Positions 1 to 12,500 of a stretch of 64,000 nucleotides of DNA are shown here, piece by piece. The stretch lies in NCBI RefSeq assembly GCF_021018805.1, contig NC_086247.1, forward strand, positions 1,069,501 through 1,133,500. Reading direction: 5' to 3'. Each line of letters opens with the position of its first letter. Within the stretch, counting starts at the first letter, position 1. Both the position numbers and the translations under genes were made by a program. The notes under the pieces were generated by a model. It saw only the letters and a program-made list of their open reading frames with translations. It was not told the origin of the DNA and searched no databases. This DNA is from Prinia subflava (taxonomy: Eukaryota > Chordata > Aves > Passeriformes > Cisticolidae).

Positions 1-1049
1 CCACCTTCCCCCTCCTCGTTGCTCTTGTTGATCTCTTGTTTCATTTGGTTTGGTTTTCCAACGCCCACGTCGGAGTCCAACGTTGGGAAAAAACCTGATG
101 GGCAACACAAAACATCAGGAGAGGTGGGAGTTCGATCCCCTGGATGTAATTCCAGGTCTATTTTGAAAATTCCAGGCTACACACACCAGCAGGAAGCTGA
201 GCACCAGGGGCAAGGTGTAATTCCAGTGTGTCCAAGCTGGTCTGACAGGATGAGAGGGAATGATCCTGCTCCTTGTTTCCCTGTTCAAAGCTTCACATTC
301 CAACCTCTCGCTGGCCCTGGAGCTAATCCAGCCCTTCCCAGACTACTGGAATGGCAGCAGGGGGGTTATTTCCTAATTTTTCTACTAATTTCTTGTCGTG
401 TCCAACAATTCCCACCATTGCTGCTGGCACCTGAGCCTTTCCCACCAGGATGAAGCTCCTGCTCCATCTTTTACAGCTGAATTAAAACTTTTTAGCCAGT
501 GGTGCCTCTTCCCTGAGGGAATTCTCTGTTACCATCAGACTCTCCTTCCTGACAAACGGGATTCAGCTCTAGCTTTGTATGGAACTTGAGATTTTTCCAT
601 AAATCCCAATCCATAGAGACAAGCTGTGGATTTTATTGGAATTTCAGCTCCTCAGTACCCTGCAGAGAGGGAATAAACTCCGAATTCCCCCAGAATTTGG
701 GCATCAGGAGAGACACACCCAAAGATCACCTACTTTGCAAGCTCTCCTTCACCACAGAATCCATGGGAATTTCCCTGAAAATGTCGGTCGTTCCTTCTTC
801 TTCCTGAAAGGAGTGAAAAATCCATCAGCTAGGGAAAAATCCATCTGATTTTGTGCATCAGTGCAAAAATCCATCCAGCTAAACACTGAAACGAAGGATT
901 TTTTTTTTAAACAAGCCTGGAAAGTCTGCACAAAACCTCACACCCCTTTTGGATGTTCCTTCATGTCCATGTCCTCTTTCATGTCCATCCATAATGTGAT
1001 TTTTTCTTTGAAATCCCCCCAAAAAAATCCATGGAAGAGCTGCTCTTAC
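1..1049 (-). other. intron 2 of the CYLD-like gene (to window edge)
   Basis: No exon, repeat family or RNA gene is recognisable here. The open frames on both strands are short, without splice-site support or family resemblance. Confidence 0.6.
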
Positions 1050-1872
1050 CGGGCAAACCTTCACGAACCACTGGTTCCCTTCCCTGTAAACTGCCATGGC
1101 AATTCCTTTGGTGAGGATCTCATCCACGTAGAAGCTGACGGCGTCTCCCACTTTCACGGGAACCACCTCCTCCGTGTCCTGTTTTCCCGGCTTCTGCTTC
1201 CCACTGTCGTTGCCCGGTGTGGGAATAAACTGGATTTTGCTGAAGGGCAGGAAGATCCCGCAGTTCCTCTTGCACTTGAAGTACTCGGTGCCGTGGTAGG
1301 ATCCGTCGCTTTTCCCTCTGTTTTCCCCCTCTCCCTGAAAACACGCCAGGAAGGGATGTGACATGCGGAAATTTCATGGAAAAATGAGGAATTCGCCGCT
1401 TTGGGTCTTTCCTTACCTGCAATTCCACCCCGAAAAACACCGGAGTCAGCACGGCCAAGCTGGGCTTGTAGATGCTCCCGATGTAGCGCACGACTCCCGG
1501 GAAGAATTCCCGCTCCACCTCCACCACCACGCTTTGACCCGGCATGGCTCCCAGAGCTCCTTCCAGGCTCAGCCTCTCCAGGAACAAATCCAAGCGCTCG
1601 CTGTGGCTCCCGATGGCCAGCAGGAATCCAGCGGCTTCCCGGCGCACGGGCTGCAGGATTTCCAGGTTGATGGTGACCGTGGAGCTGTCGTCCAGCATGA
1701 CGACCTTCAGGAAGCAAGCTGGGGGCCCATCCTCGGAAAAATTCCGCAGGTAGCTCCTCTCGCTGCAGAAGCAGAGGTTTCCAGCTTGGAAGTACTTGCT
1801 TCCATAGGCACAGTCCTCTGTCAGGATGTAGAAGCAATTCCCGTCTGCAGCTGGAGGCCAGGGGTTGGACAT
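1050..1872 (-). CDS. CYLDL: CYLD-like deubiquitinase paralog, first two coding exons (partial gene)
   Basis: Two coding exons read leftward: 1417-1872 (152 codons from the ATG at 1872, donor CAG|gtaagg) and 1050-1334 (95 codons, acceptor tttcag, donor CCG|gtaaga), both phase 0. The gene continues off the left edge. The protein aligns by eye with the N-terminus of CYLD: an FPGVVRYIG strand, the FFGVEL motif ending exon 1, then GSYHGTEYFKCKRNCGIFLP at the start of exon 2, which is the CYLD CAP-Gly domain split by the intron. A second, weaker CAP-Gly-like stretch (VKVGDAVSFYVDE) follows. CYLD removes K63/M1-linked ubiquitin and damps NF-kB signalling; the catalytic USP domain is not in the window, so activity of this paralog is inferred. 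It is too diverged to be CYLD itself. An acceptor-like site (cccag) lies about 10 nt upstream of the ATG, suggesting an upstream noncoding exon. Confidence 0.85.
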
Positions 1873-2187
1873 GGCGGATTCCCCTGGGTTTTGGGAGAGT
1901 CACAGTGAGTGTTGGCGCAGAATTCCCGAAGAATCCGAGCTTGGAAGAGGTGTTGGATCCAACCCCATGCTCAAAGCCTCGCCCAGCTGAGTTTGAGTGA
2001 CTCCCAGAGCTTCCCTGCTCCCTTTTTTCCAGGCGTTTAATCACCCTTGTGGTGATTCAAAATTCCACCTAACCTGGTTTCCTGCATTCCTGCTCATCCC
2101 TCCTCACTGCGTTTCCATGGGAAAAGTCCAGCTCTGCCTTCTCCACTAAACACTACCAGGATGAGATTGTACAAAAAAAAAAAAAAC

Positions 2188-2345
2188 ATGGAATGGTTTG
2201 GGTCGGGAGAAGCCTTAAAAATCATCCCACAGGCAGGGACACCTTCCCCAATCCCAGGTTGCTCCAAGCTCCATCCAACCACACACGGAATAATTCCAGG
2301 ATTGGAGAGGCTGCTCCAGCTCGTCCAACCTGTTCCAACACTGTC
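2188..2345 (-). mobile_element. CR1 LINE 3'-end fragment
   Basis: Begins with the rightward-read tail signature gaatggtttgggtcggg, then the gcagggacaccttcc and ggttgctccaagct blocks. The element is therefore antisense to the plus strand. A 14-nt A run sits immediately before it. Confidence 0.75.
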
Positions 2346-2889
2346 CAGCCTCATTAAATCCCACATTTTCCTTCCTTACTCACGGGAGCGAGGCAAAGGA
2401 TCGATCCTGCCTTTGAAAATTCCTTGGAAAAGGGATTCTTGCTTTGGGGCTGCTGTAGCTCATGAATATTCAAATCGCATGCAAATGAGGTACTAAAGAT
2501 CTCTATCTCTCCTAGCAAATATTTAATTTTTTATTAAATAATTTATACTGAAAGAAATTCAGGTATTTGGAAGGCAAAATATATTTTGGTGCTTTTTTTT
2601 TTTTTGGTTAAATTCTAAAAACTCTTGTAGTTAAAATTCCAGGAGTTTAATTTAACTGGTAGAATTCCTGTTAAATCCCAGTAAATTAATCCTAGTAGTT
2701 AAATTCCAGTAGTAATTAAAATCCACTCATTAAATTCCACTTTTTACCCCTCCCTATCTCTCCTTCAGTGATTCCATGGAAAATCAGGATTTGAAATTTT
2801 TGTTTCGACATGAAGGGTGAATTCAAAAAAGAAAACCAGCAAAACCAAAAACAACAACCCACCAAAAAGAACCAAAAAACCCCAAAAAA
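2346..2889. other. AT-rich gene-free stretch with an octamer motif
   Basis: AT-rich sequence with many aattccagt/taaattcc words. An ATGCAAAT POU octamer is at 2479-2486, just after ATGAATATTCAAAT. No gene is seen. Confidence 0.5.
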
Positions 2890-3610
2890 CAACCCTTTAC
2901 CTCACTAAAAGCGCAAAATCAAATGATTTATCTGATGAAATTCCCCAAAATAAACTATTTAATTGAGCAAAACCCCAAGAAAACTGCTTTTCTCATAAAA
3001 CTTACCAAGAATAATTTTTTCCTCATGAAGCCCACTCTCCTAAAGAAAGCTAAGGAATAAACCATTTCCCTCATCAAAACCACATAAATAAACCTTTTTT
3101 CTCATAAAAAGCAAAAAATAAACACATTTTAACCACAAACCCCACAAAACTAAACTATTTTCCTCATCAAAAAGCAAGAATAAACCATTTTATTCATCAA
3201 ACCCCAAGAATAAACCATTTTCCTCATCAAAACCCTCCAAAAATAAGTAATTTTCCTCATCAAAACCACACAAATAAACCATTTTCTTTGTCAAAAGCAA
3301 AAAATAAACTTTTTTCCTCAATAAAAACGCAACAATAAACCACTTTCCGCATCAAAAACTACAAATAAATCCTGTTCCTCATTTTCAAAAAAACAAAAGT
3401 AATTTCTTTTCCTCATCCTCCCCCGGAATAGACCTTTTTTCTTATAAAAAAACCCCAGAGAATAAAGAATTTTATTCGCCAAACCCCAAGAATAAACAGT
3501 TTTTCTCATGAAAACAAACAAGAATAAACTCATTTCCTCACCAAAACCCAAAAATAAACCATTTTCCTGGCGGAAACACAACAATAAACCCTTGTCCTCA
3601 TCAAAACCAA
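2890..3610. repeat. AT-rich minisatellite
   Basis: About 20 diverged copies of a roughly 30-40 bp unit built on aataaaccattttcctcatc plus an A-rich spacer (aaaaccccaag). Copies differ by substitutions and short indels. The open frames across it are low-complexity shadows. Confidence 0.85.
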
Positions 3611-3689
3611 GCGTAACCCGGGTGTTTAAACCCGAATATTCCCAATTTTCCCCGATTTATGGGAATAAATCCCCATTCCCAAGGCTCAG

Positions 3690-3955
3690 AGCGGGATTTG
3701 CGCTCGACCCCTCCCCCCTCCCCTCACCGTCTCCGCCGCCGCTCCGGCCCCGGCACTTCCGCGTCCGGGCGCGCGCCCGGCCCGACAGCCAATGGGAAGC
3801 GGCGGGGAGAGGCGGGTGGCCAATAGGAATGAAGGGCGGGCCCAAAACGGGGCGTGGTTTCGACGTAAGCCCCGCCCACTGCCGGCCGGCCGGGGTGGAA
3901 GGCGGGAACTGCGTGAGGGGCGGCGGGCGGGCGGTGTTTCCATGGAGCCAGATCC
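3690..3955. promoter_or_regulatory. CpG island, probable promoter (CYLD-like gene?)
   Basis: Abrupt change from AT-rich DNA to dense CpG, with GC boxes (gggcggg, ccccgccc) and two CCAAT boxes (3790 and 3829). It lies 1.8 kb upstream of the CYLD-like ATG and ends exactly at the next minisatellite. The most economical reading is the promoter and noncoding first exon of the CYLD-like gene, transcribed leftward. Transcription to the right cannot be excluded. Confidence 0.6.
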
Positions 3956-4905
3956 CCGTGGATTCCTGTGTTTCCATGATCCCAAAGCCCTACGGACCGT
4001 GGAGTGTGTGTTCCCATGGACCCAAATCCCTGCGGATTCGTGTGTGTCCTAACAGGCCCAAATCCTAGTGGATTTGCATGTGTTTCCATGAAGCCGTGTC
4101 CCTATGGACTCGTGTGTATCCTTATGGACCCAAACTCTAAAGGATTCACATATGTTTCCATGGGCCCAAATCCCTGTGGATTTGCTTGTGTTCCCATGGA
4201 CCCAAAACCCTATGGATCTGTGAATTTGTGTCCCTATGGATCTGTATATGTGTGTCCCCATGGTCCCAAATCCCTATGGACTCGTGTGTATCCTAATGGA
4301 CCCAAACTCTAAAGGATTCACATGTTTCCATGGGCCCAAATCCCTGCGGATTTGCATGTGTTTCCATGGAACCAAAGCCCTATAGATCCATGTGTATCCA
4401 ATGTACCCAAATCCCTATGGATCTGTGTGTGTTTCCATGGACCCAAATCCCTGTGGATCCCTGAACCTGTGTCCCCATGGACCCAAATCCCTATAGATCC
4501 ATATGTACCCTGATGTACCCAAATCCCTATGGATCTGTGTGTGTTCCCATGGACCCAAATCCCTATGGATCCCTGAACCTGGGTCTCCATGGACCCAAAT
4601 CCCTATAGATCCATATGTAGCCAATGTTCCCAAATCCCTATGGATCTGTGTGTGTTCCCATGGACCCAAATCCCTATGGATCCCTGAATCTGTGTCTCCA
4701 CGGACCCAAATCCCTATAGATCCATATGTAGCCAATGTTCCCAAATCCCTGTGGATTTGTGTGTGCCCCCATGGACCCAAATCCCTGTGGATTTGTGTGT
4801 ATTCCCATGGTGCCACGTCCCTATGGATCTGTGTGTGTGTGTTCCCATGGACCCAAATCCCTGTAGATTCATGTATGGCCCCGTTTGGGTCCCCTATGCG
4901 TGTCC
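3956..4905. repeat. Minisatellite with higher-order structure
   Basis: Units of about 37-40 bp built on cccaaatccctatggatctg and cccatgga. Between about 4440 and 4760 they are organised into a roughly 120-bp higher-order unit repeated almost perfectly about three times (tccctgaacctgtg... tatagatccatatgta...). Open frames of about 250 aa on both strands result from near-multiples of three and are not genes. Confidence 0.9.
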
Positions 4906-5264
4906 TCATGGACCTGTGTGTGTCCCCATGCCATGGCCCTGTGATCCTGCATCCCCGCAGCTGTGTGTCCCCAGAGCTCTCTGTCCCAATGGCCTCATGT
5001 CCCCATGGCCTTGTGTCCCCACAGCCTTGTACCCATTGTCCCTGTGTCCCCACACCCCCATGTCCTGTGTCCCTCTGCCTTGTGTCCTTCCTGGGTGGCC
5101 CTGCCTGCCACAACACACCCCCAAATGTCCTCACTGCTGCTGGGACAAGGGTGACACGCTGGATCTGGGACTACCAAGCCACCTCCTGGGGGACATCACC
5201 CACCCTGGGGACATCGAGGTGGCAGCAGAGCTGGGAGGGGACGCCAGGTCACAGCAGCAGGGTA

Positions 5265-6204
5265 TAAATATTGGCTAAATAGATTTATTTTCATACAAAG
5301 AATACACAGGTCCCCCCTGCCGGGACACCCCGACCCCGGGGGACACCCAAAGGTGTCCCCAGCCACCACTGGGCTGGTCACCACCTCAGCTGGCTTTACT
5401 GGCAGGATCTGTCCCCATTTCCAGAGTTTGGTGACAACTCTGGGTCACATTTGGGGACATCCCTGTCCCCCCTGGGGCCACCTTGCTGACTGTATTTACC
5501 AGGTGCCTACACAGGCCACCCTGTCACAGGGCACTCTGCCTTGTGGGGCACCCCCAGACTTGGTCCCCTGCTCCTTTGGTCCCATGCTGGGACATGTCTG
5601 GACATTTTGGGGTCCCCCTTGTGCCCTAATACTGTGGCTGGTACAGACACCCCCTCCCCCCACGCCATATGTACACGCTGGATAAAAGAAGAAAATACAG
5701 ATATTTATAGCGAGGGAGCAAAATACCCCCCGAACCCCCCCAAAAGTGTCCCCTGTGTCCCCATCCTGGTGCCTCACCCCCAGCCAGTCTTGACAGACGT
5801 GCCCAGAATGGAGGTGGCTGGTCCTGCCTCATCCTGGGCCAGCTAGGCCCTTGTGCCTCAGTTTCCCCATTGGTCACGGGGCTGCCATGGGATGCTGGGA
5901 CATTGAGAACGTTGGGTGAGGAGGAGCCACTGTGGCCACCCCATGGGGACAAGGATGTGGCCACAAGCCCCAGGGAACACGGGATGAAGCTGGAGGCACC
6001 TGGGATTGAAGCCAGAGCGTCCGACCTCCCGCCTCACCCCCGTCACAGGCACAGCCACCCAGGGTCCCTTTTCATCCCCGAATTTGTCACGCTGCTGTCA
6101 CCCAGCCCTGGGCGTGGTGGGAGGTCTGGATGTGGCCACCCCACCTCCCTCTGTGGCAGGAGAAGAGGTGGCTGGGGAAGCTCCTCAGCTCGAGTCCCTC
6201 CAGC
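5265..6204 (-). other. Probable 3' UTR of the PLC-gamma gene, with poly(A) signal
   Basis: The PLC-gamma stop codon is at 6205-6207. Reading leftward, a canonical AATAAA (plus-strand TTTATT at 5284-5289) is the first good polyadenylation signal, so the transcript would end near 5265. The stretch between is GC-rich unique sequence without a convincing coding frame. Confidence 0.5.
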
Positions 6205-6521
6205 TCAGCTGCGTTTGGTGACCATCTGCCGGTCCCTCTTCTTCTTCTCCATCAACCTAGTGGGGAGCAGGGTGGTGGCTTTAGGGACCTTCACCCAAGA
6301 GGGACCTCCCGAAGCCACAGGGAGGGGACAACTCACTTGCGGTTGCGGACTTCGGTGAGCTCCATGAGGCGCTCCTGCGCCGCCCGGAGCTCGTCCAGGC
6401 GCTGCTGGTAGCGGGAATCGCAGCCGTTGGTGCGCTCGTAGCTGGAGACCTGGCTGGAGAGCTCGCTGGCACGGTCCCGGAGCTGCTGGATGGACGAGTA
6501 GAGGTTCTCCTCATCTTCCTC
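6205..6521 (-). CDS. PLCG1-like: PLC-gamma exons 31-32: C-terminal tail
   Basis: Exons 6337-6521 and 6205-6256 (TGA at 6207-6205). The tail begins [20 protein letters not shown], matching the PLCG2 tail pattern. It then contains SRYQQ at Tyr1255, the PLCG1 Tyr1253 site, followed by a predicted coiled coil ([16 protein letters not shown]) and a Lys/Arg-rich end. The PLCG1 proline/FEDF region is absent. Confidence 0.9.
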
Positions 6522-9500
6522 CTGCTCCAAAACAAATGTGTGAGGCTGGTGGGGTGGGCAGGACACCCCGAAGGGTTGGTTCCCCTTGCTCCTGGTTTCC
6601 CAAGCTGCCTGGGCCACCTGCCTTGGCGTTGATGATTTCGATGTGGATGAGGAGGGAGGCGAGCTCCAGGTCCTCGGTGTAGCTGTTCTTCAATGGCACC
6701 GACCGGTAGCCTGGACACAACATCACAACACGAGCTCAGCACCACGGCGGGGTCTGAGCCCCTCACCACGGCCAGGACCCCAGGGAGATAACGATGATGG
6801 TTGCAAGGGGTTTGCACTAGGAGACCTCTGGAAGTCCCTTCCAACCCAAACCCTGCTAAGACTCCATGACTTAAGGATGGAGATCATGAGGATGATGATT
6901 GAAGGGGATTTGGACTGGATGACCTTTAAAAGCCCCTTCCTAGCCAAACCCTTCTATGATTCCATGACTCAGTGATGGAGATCGTGATGATGACTGCAGG
7001 AGGGTTGCACTAGAAGACCTTTAAAAGTCTCGTCCAACCCAAATCCTTTTATGACTCCATGACTTAATCATGATGATGGAGATAATAATGATGGAGATAA
7101 TGATGACTGCAGGGGGGGTTGGACGAGATGACCTTTAAAAGCCCTTTCCAACCCAAATCCTTCTGTGATTCCATGACTTATGATGGACATGGTGAAGATG
7201 ATGATGATAACAGGCCCATACCTGTTTTGAGGCCCTTGACAGGGAAGGTGGCTTGTGCCAAGAAGTTTGGGTCACTGAACATGTCCTCCTCATACACCAC
7301 GAAGCGGAGGAAGGCAAACTCGGGGTTGTTGATGTCGAAGACAAACTGCTTGAAGAGCCAGACGGGGTTGAAGCCGTTGTCAGCTGTGGGAGAGAGCACA
7401 AACCCCGGCCTCATCACCCACATGTCCTCTCAAGAGGACTACAGAGGACAGAGTCAGGGTTGTCCCTAAGGGTGGGGACATCAGGCGTGTGGTCCCTCAC
7501 CTACAACATCTGTCTTGTTCTTGCTGTTGTCGTACTCGGAGCCACAAACCTCCACCTCCACGAAGGGGCACACGATGCTCCTCCCATTTTTGGGCAGGTG
7601 GCGGGCACCGAGGATCTGTGGGAGAAAGGGGAGGAAGAGGAGGGTGAAGTCTAGCCACAGTGGATAAGAAGAACTCCTAAGAGTAACAAGCTCCATGGAG
7701 CAAATATGTAGCTGTAACAAGTAAAAACCACCCCTGGTTGACCCAAAAATTAGGAAGGAGTTCCCATCTTGATGGTGACCACCTCAAGGTGGTCTTGCTG
7801 TCCTTGCACACTTGCCTGCAGCTGGACTGTGATGGGCTCCACAATCTTCAGGCTGTTCTTGTCGAAGGGGTCGAAGGTCTCATCCCTCATGATGTCCGGC
7901 TGCAGGACGTAGCCGCTGCGGCCACCGAGCATGAAGAGCGCCTGGTTCAGCTGCATCGGTTTGTCTGTGGCCGTGGGGACAGAGCAGATCTGAGTGTGGG
8001 GCTCAGGGACCTCCCCGAGGTCCTTGGGCAGAAGGTCCTACCATGCAAACCCAACCAAGAGGCCCCAGGCTGTGGTTGGAGGAAGGATGCAGCTGAGTTT
8101 TGTATGAATCACACAAGGATTGCAAGGAGACACGCCCATCAGGATGAGGACAAAGACTGGAGAGCATCCAAACCACCTGTGTGTCCACCAGGATAAGGAC
8201 ACGGCTTGGAGAGATCATCCAAACCACCCCCTGCATCCCCATCAGGATGAGACAAAGGTTGGAGAGCATCCAAACCACCTCCTCTGTCTCCATCAGGACA
8301 AGGACAAAGCTGAGAGAGATCATCCAAACCATCTCCTGTGTCTCCATCAGGACAAGGACAAAGCTGGGAGAGATCATCCAAACCACCTCCTCTGTCTCCA
8401 TCAGGACGAGGACAAAGCTTGGAGAGATCATCCAAACCACCTCACGTGTTCCCATAAGGATGAGGAAAAGGTTGAAGAGCATCCAAACCACTTGTGTCCC
8501 CATGAGGATGGAGACAAAGCTTGGAGAGATCACCCAAAACACCCCCAACAAGACGACCCAGTGCAGATGCATCGGGAATGGGAATTTTGAGAGAACTTCA
8601 ACAACAAACCCAGGAGCAGGACTGACCGGGTGTCTGGAAGTTGAGGGCCACGAGTTGGCTCCCACAGATCCACATGGGCAGCGGGTCGTAGTTGGAGGAG
8701 TCCAGGCGCTGTCCTTTGGGATAGATGCGGCTCAGCTGGCGGCGGTTGTACTGCAGGAACTTCTTGCCCTTGCTGCGGTTGGCGTATTTCTCCGCCTTGG
8801 TCTCCGGGAAGGAGGACATGTCCCGGTAACACGCCTTGTCCGTGCCGATCTCTGCAAGCACAGGGTGGCCATCAGGGAAGGAATGAGACCTGGATGGTTC
8901 TACCCACCTGTTTCTTCCCATGCTCATCCCTTTATCCCACTTCTCCAGGACTTACTGTCCTCATCGAACGGCACCGGCCGGCAATACACAACCAGCTCCG
9001 AGAGCTCCAGGGCGATCTTCTTCCTCCGCTCCATGATCTTCCCCTCTTGCATCTGCACCAGGAAAAACAGGAGCTGCAAGTCTCCCCCTCAGACTCTTCC
9101 TCTGGAGATATTAGGAACAATCTCCATGAGGAAGGGAGCCTCCAGCCCCATCCTCTGCATCCCCTCACCCTGGCGTCGGCGTTCTGCGTGGCCTCCCGGA
9201 TCTTGGCCACCCACTCGCTGAGCTCCTCCTGGGTGTCTGCGGCCACGTCCAGTGACTGGGCTGCGTGGGACATCTGCTGGGAATGGATGGTGAAGACAAA
9301 TGGTTTGGAGCTCCTCCCGTCTTTGGAGATAACTATAAGGACATCAGAGGGGGGCTTTACTCGAAGACATTCCCAACGGATGGCTCTGTGGAGCAAACGA
9401 AACCTCAGCGGTCCCGCTCCTCCTGGCACCCACCAACCCCTCCTGGCACCCCATTATCTATCAGAATTCTCCTCCTGTGAGGATCCCATTTTTTAAAATG

Positions 9501-12500
9501 CGTGGCTTCAGCTTTCCATGCTGAAACACACCCTTGGAATCAAGGGAAAATGTCCCCTGAATCATCTGGACATCCCAATTCCTCCAAATTTCCCCCAAAT
9601 CCATAAGCAGAGACACTCACCGACGTGGCAGGATGGGACATCGATGAAGCCCTTCAGGAAGTTCCCCAGGGGGCTGTTTTCTGATGACTGCAAGAGAGGA
9701 AGGAAGAGGTAATATGGGGGAGGCCTGTGGGTTACAGGCAGCCACCATCCAGCCCTCCAAATCTGAGGAAAAGAAGGGAAAAAACACCCAGGAGCATCAC
9801 CCCCAAGAGGTGGGTTGGAGCAGGATCAGGATAGGGATCAGCTCAGCCTCTGGATAAGGTACAGGGCTGGGACCATCCCCCAGATTCTGGAAAAAGCTCT
9901 GGGTTGGAGCAGGACCAAGGGAGTCCCCCAACTCTGTGGGACCAGGAGCATCACCCAGATTCTGGATAAGGGTCTAGGCTGGAGCAAGGCTGGGAGCATC
10001 CTCCAGTTTCCAGGAAAGGATCCAAGCTGGAGTGTGGTCAAGATTATCACTCAGCCTCCAGACAGAGATCAGGGCTGGAGCAGGACTGGGAGCATCCTCC
10101 AGCTTCTAATAAATTGTCCAAGTGGGAGTGGGGCCAAGAACATCCCTTGGCCTCTGGGTAAGAATCTGGGCTGGAGCAGGACCAAGAGCATTCCTCAGCC
10201 TCTGGATAAGGATCTGGGCTTGTACTGGACTTGGAATATCCTGCAGCTTCCAGAAAAGGGTCCAAGCTGGAGTAGGGCTGAGAGCATCCCACAGCCTCGG
10301 GATAAAGATATGGGCTGGAACAGGACCAGGAGCATTTCCCAACTCCCAGAAATAGGTCCAAGTTGGAGTAGGGCCAGGAACATTCCCCAGCTTCTGGATA
10401 AGGGTCTAGGCTAGAGCAGGACCAGGAGCATCCCCCAGCCTCTGGATAAAGGTCTGGGCTGGAGCAGGACCATGAGCATCCCACAGCCTCTGGATAAGGA
10501 TCTAAGCTGGAGCAGGACCATGAGCATCTCCCAGCCTCAGGATAAGGGTCTGGACACGGTCAAGGCTCCTGGGAGCCTCCAGTATCCCTGCTCCCAGGGA
10601 GGTGGCACTCACAGCCTCATCCTGCTCCTGCGCCTGGGTGCCGACGATCTCCTCCACGTAGTTGGCTGGAAACCAGAGCTGCTTCTTGCCCCCGTAGTCC
10701 CCTCGCCACCTGCAAGGGGTGAGAGGATCAAGGCGGGTGGACAGATTTCGGGGAGGGGGGGACAGGGGTGTCCCTGCTGCATGCGGTGCCAGGGGGTGGT
10801 TGGAGAAGGGGTGAGGGGACAGAGAAGGAGGCCGAGTTAAAACCCGCCACGGGAACACCCGGGGTGTCCCCTCCACCTCCCGCCCACGGTGACACCCGAG
10901 TGACCGCCCTCACCAGCCGCCGTCCTGCTTGTCCACGTTGTGGATGATGGCCTGCTTGCAGAACGACAGCTCGTCCTCCCGTTGTGCCTTGTAGTCGTAC
11001 AGAGCCTTCACCGTGCACTGGGGACACCGGGAAGAGGGACACATGTGTCACCACCCAGCGCCTGGTGCCCCACTCAGCCCAGCCCCTCGAGGACCCATGG
11101 TGGAGTGTGGGGGCTGCTGACCCCAAGTCATGGCATCACAGAATGTTAAAGGGCTGGAATAGACCTCAAAGGTCATCACATTTCAACCCATCCCACCACG
11201 GGCAGATACACCTTCCACTAGACCAGGCTGCTCCAAGTTCTGTCCAGCCTGGCCTTGGGCACCTCCAGGGATGGGGCATTCACAACTTCTCTATTCCAAT
11301 GTCTCACCACCCTCACAGTAAAAAATTTCTTCCTAATATATAACCTGAATTTCCTCCATTTTGTAGCCATTACTCCTTGACCTATCAGCAGTTCCTGACA
11401 TAAAGTCCCTCTCTAGCTCCCAAATTGCTCACGGCAGTGGGATGGATTAGAGGGGACAGGAGGGCTGGAGGTGCCTGTGGTCCTGCAGGATCACCACATT
11501 CAGAGCAGATGAGGTTCCTTTTTTGGACCCCCAATGGTTTCTCCTGGTCCACTGAAAGGTTAATCCTCTGGTATTACCACATTCCCTGGAAAGAAACCCC
11601 TCTGGGTTAAGTTTTCCTGTGTGTGGTCTCACCTTGCTGCAAAGGGACCATTAAGGCACTAGCAGTGCTGGACCATGGGATTGTAGGATCACAGGAAAGG
11701 AACCTTAGGGCTCCAATCCAGCCTCTCCAAGATATGTCCAGTCACAAAAACCCCCAAGGATAGAAACTGGGTCAGCTCCAAGACCCACCTTATCCCAAAA
11801 ACCTCCAAAGGTGAAGCTTGGGTCAACTCCAAGAACAAGCGAGTCCCAAAAACCTCTGAGGATGGTGACTGCACCACCGGGAACTGACCCTAGACCTGCT
11901 TTTCAGGTGTTCCCCAGTGCAAAGGGATTTCCTTGCTGTTGGGACAAACTTCTGCCAGGTCCCTGCTCCAGGCTAGGGTCTCTCCAGCCCTGTCCCCTAC
12001 CACACTGTGACAATGCTGTCACTGCAGCTCAGACTGTCCCCAAGTGACGATGATGATGATGATGGCTCCAGCTCCAGCACCACTTGAGGGTCAAAAAACC
12101 AGAACACAACATCACCACTTCTCAGTCAGCAGTGGTGGGAGGTGTGATGAATCTGGGGAAGAACCACCCAGGAACCCCAGCACTGGAATTGCCATATCCC
12201 ACCACCCACCACTTCCCAGGACACCAAGCTTGGCCCCTTACCCTGGCCATTGGCATCTTGTTGGCCTCTACGTAGAAGTGGGGAGTCCGCACCTCGTACA
12301 GGGCTCCATAGTCCAGTTCCTGCAAGGAGAAATTCCTGAGGAGGTCCCCTGGATGTGGGCAGGGGTTATGGGGGGATCAGAGGAGGCTGAGTGGGATCTA
12401 ATATTCCCTTTGTTGGAAAAGGGAATTATGGTGGAGTTTTAATACTGAGTAATGCGGGATGAGCTTGGCTGGTTTTGGTTAAACTCCAACCAAAATTCTG

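Noticed and set aside
4415..5267. Overlapping plus- and minus-strand frames of about 240-250 aa
   Set aside because: Both cover the same minisatellite with periodic His/Gly/Trp or Pro/Trp motifs. Frames open on both strands reflect repeat structure.
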